The translations under genes and the position numbers were made by a program. From Hirudo medicinalis (lineage: Eukaryota > Annelida > Clitellata > Hirudinida > Hirudinidae): DNA of 10,000 nucleotides. Positions 8,460 to 10,000 of the stretch are shown here, piece after piece. The stretch's first letter is position 1. Each line of letters opens with the position of its first letter. The notes beneath the pieces were generated by a model. It was not told the DNA's origin, searched no databases, and saw nothing but the letters and a program-made list of their open reading frames with translations. Location: positions 12,701 to 22,700 of the forward strand of contig MPNW01001347.1 of assembly GCA_011800805.1 (NCBI GenBank). The letters are read 5' to 3'.

Positions 8460-9768
8460 TAATCTCATAAGCATTGGAACGATCATGATCGGCACTCCAT
8501 TAACGACCACACATTTTAACGGTCAGTTATTAACTAAAATTATTCATATCACTAAAATTTGTATTATTAAAATTATTATTATTATTACTATTAAATAAAT
8601 ATTTATATTTAATGTCAAACAACGAAATAATCGAAATTTAAAAGATTTTTACAGAAAAATTAATCAATCCCCCCCAATTTGTATAAACCTCATCCATTTT
8701 GAACCTGTCATTGCAACCTTTATCGAAGCCCTTTAAATCTGCAAGTGATACTCGAGCAGGTAGGTCCTACCTGAATAAACACCTCGTCACTTCACCTGCA
8801 TGCACATGGGGAGCGACGAGCAGAGCTTGCGTCGGTCGCGAGACCCGGGTTCGACTCCTGACACGAACCTTTTCATCACCCCCTGCACTCATTTACAAAA
8901 AACGCGATCGACCGACGATAGACTCCGGCCAGCGACCCGATCCGACCCTCTTTACGACCCAGACGCTCTTTACGACCCGACCCTCCTTATGACCCGGCCC
9001 TCTTTACGACCCGGACGCCAAAATACCTTGATCCTGGGAGTTCTTGAGCTTGATCTCGAACATGCGGACGATGGACTCGAAGCTCTCCAGTCTTCCCTGC
9101 AGTTGCTTTCGTTCCTCCTCCATCGAGTCTTCCAGTGCCAAGTATTTCTGGCAAATGACGACGACGTTAATTATTCGTTGAATGTCGACGAGGCCGATGA
9201 ATGTCACTCGACGAAGCTTATTTGTAAATTGTAAAGTGTCGCTTAACAAACTTATTAACGGAGAAATGATTACCATGTTGTTTTAAGTTCAGAAAAATGT
9301 ACTACATTAGCGTCGTTGCACTGAATACGTGCAGGTAAATGCTCAATTTAAGAAGGACATTTTAAATCCAAAATGATACAATTTCAAACAAACTTCTAAA
9401 AAATTCAACAAATGGCATAGAATCAGTTTCCCAGTAATAATGACCACCTGATCTGCAATCCTCCTGAGCTGCCTCTCCTTCTCGTACTGAGCCAGGAGTT
9501 GATCGTTGTCGTCCCTCAGAAGTTCGGCATCGACGTCCACCTGCTGCTTCTCTCTGCACGAAGACTCTAAGCCCTCCAAGATGGCTACGACCAGAGGCAT
9601 CAGGTCCTTGACCACATTCTCATCGTAGGCCTTAATCAGTCTCTCGAATTCCTTGTAGACGGCGTCTGCCAGCGACTGGACGCGTTCGGACATCGAGTGA
9701 GTGTCGTCGATGTAGAAAGCGACTTCTGACGCCGCACGGACGCCCACAGGTCTGCCGCTGCCGTTCAT
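1..9768 (-). CDS. MAPK8IP3/SPAG9: JIP3/JIP4-family kinesin/dynein-JNK scaffold, 23 exons, 3' end missing
   Basis: Family members are cytoplasmic scaffolds that tether JNK/p38 pathway kinases and link vesicle cargo to kinesin-1 and dynein/dynactin; small GTPases (RAB8/10/36 family, ARF6) bind their coiled coils and RH2 domain. Seen here in order: RH1 domain (residues about 26-107), first coiled coil (80-171), acidic/Ser-rich linker (172-379), second coiled coil (381-460), RH2 (about 476-520), a basic-aromatic [14 protein letters not shown] segment, a second linker, and the start of the WD40-like propeller (about 600 onward). Joining 9448..9768, 9027..9147, 8312..8382, 7995..8113, 7469..7680, 7203..7265, 7024..7087, 6358..6413, 5595..5678, 5269..5295, 4590..4647, 4453..4509, 4195..4357, 3695..3885, 3195..3256, 2812..2843, 2507..2568, 2067..2271, 1735..1899, 1442..1643, 1030..1176, 643..842 and 1..254 leaves one frame open for 978 codons. 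Vertebrates have two paralogues; I cannot say which this is nearer, and a single invertebrate orthologue is plausible. Confidence 0.93.
255..642. repeat. Intron 22: two (CA)n arrays and a duplicated 86-bp AT-rich unit
   Basis: (CA)n tracts occupy about 339-369 and 457-547. Each is followed by the same 86-bp AT-rich block, 370-455 and 548-633, differing at one visible position (tcactg versus tcattg). Period of the compound unit is 178 bp. An ambiguous base N at 456 sits exactly where copy 1 meets the second CA tract, so the duplication could be partly an assembly join. No exon seen between. Confidence 0.85.
643..842 (-). CDS. MAPK8IP3/SPAG9: JIP3/4 exon 22: propeller
   Basis: After CATCCTTCCAG, reads [20 protein letters not shown], then [20 protein letters not shown] and [20 protein letters not shown]. 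This matches vertebrate LPTMWLGAQNGCLYVHSSV and CLHSIKLKDSILSIVHVKG. The donor AAG|GTTTGT is phase 0. A stronger-looking GTGAGT five bases later (642 + 5 in gene direction) would shift the frame and is not used in this model. Confidence 0.94.
935..1002. repeat. (AATC)n microsatellite in intron 21
   Basis: About nine perfect tetranucleotide units from 935 to 971, then an interrupted tail with tcagtcag to about 1002. It lies in the 3' half of intron 21, between exon 22 and exon 21. Confidence 0.9.
1030..1176 (-). CDS. MAPK8IP3/SPAG9: JIP3/4 exon 21: Ser-rich propeller loop
   Basis: After CATCGTAG, reads [13 protein letters not shown], ten consecutive Ser codons, [20 protein letters not shown] and TFRVK. 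Phase 1 at both ends; donor AAGG|GTCGGT. It occupies the place of the long variable loop of vertebrate JIP3/4 but is far shorter. Its function is probably only a surface loop. Confidence 0.82.
1241..1428. repeat. (ATC)n compound array in intron 20
   Basis: Imperfect ATC/CACCAATATTGTC repeats. A longer unit of the form caccaatattgtc plus several cat units recurs at 1259, 1287 (variant) and 1304. It translates to His/Gln-rich, Asp-rich or Met-rich open frames on either strand, none of which is a gene. On the transcribed sense strand the array is GAT-rich and starts about 14 nt after the exon 20 donor. Confidence 0.88.
1442..1643 (-). CDS. MAPK8IP3/SPAG9: JIP3/4 exon 20: propeller
   Basis: Follows a 91-nt intron with acceptor TTTTGTTCCCAG. 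Starts [11 protein letters not shown] and continues with [20 protein letters not shown] and [20 protein letters not shown], corresponding to vertebrate LVWICTSTHSATKVLIIDA and NILDSFTVCNSHVLCIASVPG. The donor CCCG|GTGAGT is phase 1. A Gly/Asp/Pro insert before HVWV is not in the vertebrate proteins I recall. Confidence 0.94.
1735..1899 (-). CDS. MAPK8IP3/SPAG9: JIP3/4 exon 19: propeller
   Basis: After TTTCGCCTCAG, reads [20 protein letters not shown] and then [11 protein letters not shown], matching vertebrate LWCAAGVNLSGGKTRDGGSVVGASVFYKD. It ends with [12 protein letters not shown], equivalent to the SSLDKLDQEL helix. The donor TTG|GTGAGT is phase 0. The region is 165 nt with no indel problem. 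Confidence 0.93.
2067..2271 (-). CDS. MAPK8IP3/SPAG9: JIP3/4 exon 18: start of WD40-like propeller
   Basis: Encodes [20 protein letters not shown], then [11 protein letters not shown], and later [20 protein letters not shown]. The last two match vertebrate QACGWSLPAKY and NVPVPVYCRPLVEKDPTMK. The strong donor AAG|GTGAGC is phase 0. The acceptor at 2272 (ATACCAG) fits exon 17's phase. A second, with a better C-rich tract (CTGCACAG, exon starting 2225), would begin at EESRL in phase 0. The core from EESRL onward is secure; the first 46 nt are less so. Confidence 0.9.
2401..2500. repeat. (AAC)n then (AAT)n-like tract in intron 17
   Basis: Seven or so AAC units at 2404-2424 grade into interrupted AAT/ATTAAATAATA repeats to about 2470 and A/T-rich sequence to 2500. 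The tract lies between the donor of exon 17 and the acceptor of exon 18. Confidence 0.8.
2507..2568 (-). CDS. MAPK8IP3/SPAG9: JIP3/4 exon 17 (tentative): basic linker
   Basis: After CGATCAG, reads [10 protein letters not shown], five Arg codons, then TEERN. The basic stretch is reminiscent of the SRREQKREQYRQV helix that precedes the propeller in vertebrates, although the match is loose. The donor AAC AT|GTCAGA leaves phase 2, which fits the upstream acceptor of exon 18 and forms Met. Confidence 0.5.
2636..2705. repeat. (AAC)n microsatellite, about 22 units, in intron 16
   Basis: An essentially perfect CAA/AAC run. Antisense translation gives the poly-Leu frame found here, which is not a gene. 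On the sense strand it is a GTT/TTG run upstream of exon 17. Confidence 0.95.
2812..2843 (-). CDS. MAPK8IP3/SPAG9: JIP3/4 exon 16 (tentative, small)
   Basis: Proposed only because exon 15 ends in phase 1 and exon 17 needs phase 0 or 2. After GCTAG the frame reads [10 protein letters not shown] to a weak donor TTT|GTCAGG. A longer version ends at 2780 (CAT|GTCGTC) and would pair with a one-AG-later acceptor of exon 17. No family similarity is visible in this variable linker. Confidence 0.35.
2858..3194. repeat. (ATC)n higher-order array filling intron 15
   Basis: A roughly 27-39-bp longer unit made of tccaccaatatc (or tccaccactatc) followed by a variable number of ATC units recurs about ten times. 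It fills the intron from near the putative exon 16 to the very donor of exon 15, whose GTGATG is the first unit on the sense strand. Both strands stay open in places (poly-Ile/Ser and poly-Asp/Met), which explains long artefactual frames. Confidence 0.9.
3195..3256 (-). CDS. MAPK8IP3/SPAG9: JIP3/4 exon 15: FNNLF segment
   Basis: A run of nine T followed by AG precedes [20 protein letters not shown]. Joined to exon 14 this gives [12 protein letters not shown], matching vertebrate IWQFFSRLFSSS. The donor TCAG|GTGATG is the first unit of a GAT array, so the 5' splice site is itself part of a microsatellite. The frame stays open downstream (Asp runs separated by SGG), so a longer exon is conceivable. 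Confidence 0.88.
3257..3694. repeat. Intron 14 with (AAT)n array
   Basis: Positions 3424-3545 are an (AAT)n array with interruptions (ataataacaat, attaatgt, tagtaat). The remainder, 3257-3420 and 3546-3694, is unique-looking AT-rich intron with no convincing exon. The polypyrimidine tract of the exon 15 acceptor is at 3257-3267. Confidence 0.85.
3695..3885 (-). CDS. MAPK8IP3/SPAG9: JIP3/4 exon 14: RH2 domain
   Basis: This is the best conserved exon. After CCATTGCAG it reads DGLPPGQ, then [17 protein letters not shown], then [15 protein letters not shown], then [12 protein letters not shown] and EKKKSSVW. This is the RILP-homology 2 (RH2) signature of JIP3/JIP4, which binds GTP-loaded RAB8/RAB10/RAB36-type GTPases, including LRRK2-phosphorylated forms. 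The donor TT|GTGAGT is phase 2 and makes Phe with exon 15. Confidence 0.97.
3886..4194. repeat. Intron 13 with two (ATC)n tracts
   Basis: ATC/ATT-rich tracts at about 3922-3994 and 4098-4150 (imperfect), sense strand GAT. No further exon is seen. The long plus-strand open frame crossing this area is antisense to exons 13 and 14. Confidence 0.75.
4195..4357 (-). CDS. MAPK8IP3/SPAG9: JIP3/4 exon 13: second coiled coil, end
   Basis: After acceptor GCATTTCAG, reads [20 protein letters not shown] followed by a heptad segment with [19 protein letters not shown], as in the family's [15 protein letters not shown]. It then turns acidic. Two phase-0 donors are possible: GAG|GTTGGC at 4194 (chosen) and GCA|GTGATG at 4155, which would add 13 charged residues. 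A (GAT)-type array lies just beyond both. Confidence 0.88.
4453..4509 (-). CDS. MAPK8IP3/SPAG9: JIP3/4 exon 12: second coiled coil, middle
   Basis: A 57-nt exon between CCACAG and GG|GTCAGT, phase 2 to phase 2. It encodes [18 protein letters not shown], nearly identical to the vertebrate [18 protein letters not shown]. Intron 11 on its 5' side is only 80 nt and intron 12 is 95 nt. Confidence 0.95.
4590..4647 (-). CDS. MAPK8IP3/SPAG9: JIP3/4 exon 11: second coiled coil, first part
   Basis: The acceptor CTCTTTGCAG precedes [18 protein letters not shown], a clear match to the family's GREVENLILENTQLLETK. This helix begins the leucine zipper region that binds kinesin light chain and ARF6 in vertebrate members. 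The donor AA|GTAATT is phase 2. Confidence 0.94.
4648..5268. other. Intron 10, no recognised element
   Basis: Largely AT-rich with a more GC-rich island at 4985-5100. The island contains a perfect 10-bp palindrome, GCCGATCGGC, at about 5033-5042, followed by a run of A. No exon with fitting phase, no RNA gene and no transposon ends are seen. Confidence 0.5.
5269..5295 (-). CDS. MAPK8IP3/SPAG9: JIP3/4 exon 10: 27- or 24-nt microexon with tandem acceptor
   Basis: After a pyrimidine-rich CATCTTCCCTCG, two AGs lie three bases apart (GAGCAG). Use of the first adds one Asp codon; the second starts the exon at 5292. The exon reads DADHYNFY and ends at a good donor, TACG|GTACGA, in phase 1. The G then joins GT of exon 11 to make the Gly expected before the conserved coiled coil. 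Being a multiple of three with equal end phases, it could also be skipped. Confidence 0.75.
5296..5594. repeat. Intron 9 with (ATT)n tracts
   Basis: ATT repeats at about 5420-5444 and mixed TAATAATTATTATT sequence at 5467-5552. An isolated ATC tract abuts exon 9 at 5570-5585. Confidence 0.8.
5595..5678 (-). CDS. MAPK8IP3/SPAG9: JIP3/4 exon 9: acidic segment with GAT-encoded polyAsp
   Basis: Starts after CCGATAG in phase 1, reads [13 protein letters not shown], then a run of six GAT codons (Asp), GG, and a tail ending DNDYS. The donor TCAG|GTATAT leaves phase 1. The polyAsp stretch is a (GAT)n microsatellite of the same type as the intronic arrays, so its length may vary between alleles. The exon could be optional, because exon 8 and exon 10 are phase-compatible without it (84 nt, divisible by three). 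Confidence 0.72.
5729..6102. repeat. 26-bp minisatellite, 14.4 copies, in intron 8
   Basis: The unit, cacacgtcatcgtcacaatg then tgatgt, recurs every 26 bp with starts at 5729, 5755, 5781 and so on to 6067, plus a partial copy at 6093. Length is perfectly conserved; only substitutions occur. The main variable site alternates CG/TG (catcg versus cattg), consistent with CpG deamination. Other variants are cgtcg (unit 4), gaggt (units 8 and 10), cgcacg (unit 10) and ttgcacatc (units 12-13). Each unit contains the inverted repeat TCACA-A-TGTGA and a CACGTCA core. It sits in the middle of intron 8 (5679-6357). Confidence 0.97.
6358..6413 (-). CDS. MAPK8IP3/SPAG9: JIP3/4 exon 8: linker, conserved FED-type block
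   Basis: After acceptor ATCTTTCAAG the exon reads [18 protein letters not shown], resembling the vertebrate SLFEELSSAGSGLIG segment that sits shortly before the second coiled coil. It enters in phase 2 and leaves in phase 1 at G|GTTTGT. Confidence 0.78.
6425..6725. repeat. ATTAATTA-rich tandem region in intron 7
   Basis: Degenerate repeats of taattaatcaatgtaatta type with variable 10-20-bp spacing. It contains a short telomere-like tract (6480-6497). No exon is seen in intron 7 (6414-7023). Confidence 0.75.
6480..6497 (+). repeat. Interstitial telomere-like TTAGGG tract
   Basis: Reads TAAGGG-TTAGGG-TTAGGG, that is two perfect and one variant copies of the metazoan telomeric hexamer, inside an AT-rich repeat. 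It is too short to be a telomere. Confidence 0.7.
6835..6918. repeat. 21-bp AT-rich tandem repeat, 4 copies
   Basis: The unit aaaatcatataataataata+t starts at 6835, 6856, 6877 and 6898; copies differ at one or two positions (actaa, attat). It lies in intron 7, about 100 nt from the exon 7 donor side. Confidence 0.9.
7024..7087 (-). CDS. MAPK8IP3/SPAG9: JIP3/4 exon 7: linker
   Basis: A T-rich tract and CAAG acceptor precede an exon reading [20 protein letters not shown]. The donor ATCAG|GTCGGT leaves phase 2, and the AG joins the first G of exon 8 to give Arg. I do not recognise the segment, but phase fits on both sides and the codon content looks coding. Confidence 0.72.
7203..7265 (-). CDS. 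MAPK8IP3/SPAG9: JIP3/4 exon 6 (linker; tentative)
   Basis: A strong pyrimidine tract ends in CCCAAAAG at 7266. In phase 1 the exon reads [27 protein letters not shown] has the basic-then-alternating-hydrophobic look of a MAPK docking D-motif and could correspond to the JNK-binding site, but this is inference. The chosen donor ATTG|GTTGGT is phase 1; another phase-1 GT at 7211-7210 would shorten the exon. Confidence 0.6.
7389..7462. repeat. (ATC)n/(CAC) array in intron 5
   Basis: Imperfect cat/cac repeat starting, in gene orientation, within ten bases of the GTGAGC donor of exon 5. A poly-His plus-strand frame here is an artefact. Confidence 0.9.
7469..7680 (-). CDS. MAPK8IP3/SPAG9: JIP3/4 exon 5: acidic linker with six-Asp run
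   Basis: Enters in phase 2 after AAATCAG, with a CTAAC branch-like motif 32 nt upstream. It encodes [20 protein letters not shown] and later [25 protein letters not shown] resembles the vertebrate DELSDVSQ linker motif. In the middle, a GAT repeat codes [11 protein letters not shown]. The good donor GAAG|GTGAGC gives phase 1, which exon 6 needs. A donor at 7565 (AGG|GTAGAC, phase 0) would exclude the Asp run but break the frame to exon 6. Confidence 0.75.
7681..7994. other. Intron 4, nothing recognised
   Basis: 314 nt without simple repeats. A CTAAC branch-like motif lies at 7711-7715 (sense strand), a suitable distance from the exon 5 acceptor. No other exon or element is seen. Confidence 0.5.
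7995..8113 (-). CDS. MAPK8IP3/SPAG9: JIP3/4 exon 4: start of acidic/Ser linker
   Basis: Starts in phase 0 after acceptor CTGCGCAG and encodes [18 protein letters not shown], then a Ser/Asp-rich tail ending DLTLPR. The donor GTAATT leaves phase 2. The first part is probably the last turn of the coiled coil; the rest falls in the family's variable linker, where I see no strong similarity. The call rests on splice sites, phase and exon-like codon composition. Confidence 0.8.
8252..8300. repeat. (ATC)n microsatellite in intron 3
   Basis: Roughly 16 ATC-type units with a few cac and aat interruptions. On the sense strand it begins about ten bases downstream of the exon 3 donor. Confidence 0.92.
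8312..8382 (-). CDS. MAPK8IP3/SPAG9: JIP3/4 exon 3: end of first coiled coil
   Basis: The 71-nt exon starts after TTCGTTCAG and reads [20 protein letters not shown] then YTD, matching the family segment with KKEYNALHQRHTEM. The donor is the strong GTGAGT, phase 0. A sense-strand GAT/ATG microsatellite (8252-8300) begins about ten bases into the following intron. Confidence 0.92.
8426..8461. repeat. (AAT)n microsatellite in intron 2
   Basis: About eleven uninterrupted AAT units close to the acceptor of exon 3. The rest of intron 2 from 8462 to about 8775 is AT-rich with no recognised element. Confidence 0.93.
8800..8872 (+). mobile_element. tRNA-like segment, possible SINE head or tRNA relic
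   Basis: GGTTCGACTCC at about 8849-8859 is a perfect Pol III B box (T-loop). Upstream, CTTGC-GTCGGTC-GCGAG forms an anticodon-arm-like stem with a 7-nt loop, U33 and CGG in the anticodon place. The T stem pairs 4 of 5. The acceptor and D stems do not pair, so it is not a working tRNA. It could be a degenerate tRNA-derived SINE; I cannot define its 3' end or target-site duplications. Confidence 0.4.
8944..9015. repeat. GC-rich 17-18-bp tandem repeat next to the exon 2 donor
   Basis: About four units of gaccctctttacgacc type (variants gacgctctt, gaccctcctta, ggccctctt). It ends 11 nt from the 5' splice site of exon 2, inside intron 2. On the sense strand it supplies at least seven GGG triplets. 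Confidence 0.85.
9027..9147 (-). CDS. MAPK8IP3/SPAG9: JIP3/4 exon 2: first coiled coil
   Basis: Begins in phase 0 after acceptor TTTGCCAG and reads [17 protein letters not shown], then a heptad-like stretch ending KLKNSQDQ. This aligns residue for residue with the family's KFIEFED...LKAKNYADQ coiled coil. The donor CAAG|GTATTT leaves phase 1; the orphan G joins TC of exon 3 to make Val, as expected at that place. Confidence 0.92.
9148..9447. other. Intron 1, nothing recognised
   Basis: 300 nt of AT-rich sequence between exon 1 and exon 2. No repeat array, exon or RNA gene is seen. Confidence 0.5.
9448..9768 (-). CDS. MAPK8IP3/SPAG9: JIP3/4 exon 1: start codon and RH1 domain
   Basis: Encodes residues 1-107. 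The ATG at 9768-9766 has A at -3 and is the first in-frame ATG after an upstream stop. A second Met at residue 26 opens the [19 protein letters not shown] block, which matches the family's conserved N terminus. Further hallmarks are the run [16 protein letters not shown] and [20 protein letters not shown], where the first coiled coil begins. RH1 is the helical hairpin that contacts the dynein light intermediate chain and motor regions in this family. The donor CAG|GTGGTC leaves phase 0. The N-terminal 25 residues are not conserved, so initiation at Met26 cannot be excluded. Confidence 0.93.
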
Positions 9769-10000
9769 TATTTTGAGATTAAAGTTGAACGACAACTCGA
9801 AGAAAGGGACGCTCTATTCTCAGTAAGAGTAGAGTAAATAAGTGAAAAGACAGTTGCAAAACTTTACAAACAATTTCGAACTAAAAACGTCCTAAATCGC
9901 CAGGTGGCTGAAATAACCGCAGACGTGTTCTTGAAAAAGTGGCCCCGATGTAAAGGTCCGCAAAGGTTTTGGCTTCGCTCGAAAGACGGTCAAAATAAGT
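9769..10000 (-). other. Upstream region / 5' UTR of the JIP3/4 gene
   Basis: This lies 5' of the start codon in gene orientation. An in-frame TAG occurs about 17 codons before the chosen ATG with no ATG between, so coding does not extend into this block unless a splice acceptor lies within it. I see no convincing TATA box, initiator or CpG-rich promoter. The transcription start may lie here or beyond the window. Confidence 0.45.

Noticed and set aside
8699..9234. Two overlapping plus-strand frames of 97 and 144 codons
   Set aside because: They cross the tRNA-like segment, the GC-rich tandem repeat and the antisense of exon 2; no recognisable protein.

Overview
The window is eukaryotic, almost certainly from an animal. 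It holds most of one protein-coding gene on the minus strand, read from about 9768 down through position 1 and off the left edge. The gene encodes a JNK-interacting scaffold of the JIP3/JIP4 (MAPK8IP3/SPAG9, fly Sunday driver, worm UNC-16) family. I resolve 23 coding exons separated by 22 short GT-AG introns of roughly 80 to 680 bp. Every junction is phase-compatible, and the chain gives 978 complete codons plus two bases. Vertebrate family members are about 1300 residues, so roughly the last quarter (the rest of the C-terminal propeller) lies beyond position 1. Compact introns, a divergent sequence between conserved blocks and a TTAGGG-type telomeric motif suggest an invertebrate or other compact-genome metazoan; I cannot name the species.

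Layout, in gene order from the right: 10000-9769 is upstream/5' UTR sequence. Exons 1-3 (9768-8312) encode the RH1 domain and first coiled coil. Exons 4-10 (8113-5269) encode a fast-evolving acidic, serine-rich linker, partly built from GAT-repeat-derived polyaspartate. Exons 11-13 (4647-4195) encode the second coiled coil/leucine zipper. Exon 14 (3885-3695) encodes the RH2 domain, the most conserved block seen. Exons 15-17 form a poorly conserved linker and are the weakest calls. Exons 18-23 (2271-1) begin the C-terminal WD40-like beta-propeller.

The introns are crowded with simple repeats: (CA)n, (AATC)n, (ATC)n, (AAC)n and (AAT)n arrays, a 14-copy 26-bp minisatellite (5729-6102), a four-copy 21-bp AT-rich repeat (6835-6918), a short interstitial telomeric tract (6480-6497), a tRNA-like/SINE-like segment (about 8800-8872) and a GC-rich 17-18-bp tandem repeat (8944-9015). 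The ATC arrays lie almost entirely in one orientation, so the pre-mRNA carries GAU tracts, often just downstream of 5' splice sites. Most long open frames in the window are translations of these arrays or antisense shadows of exons.

There is no prokaryotic system, CRISPR array or intact mobile element. The most interesting material is the way microsatellites border, and in places form part of, the exons of a conserved transport-scaffold gene.
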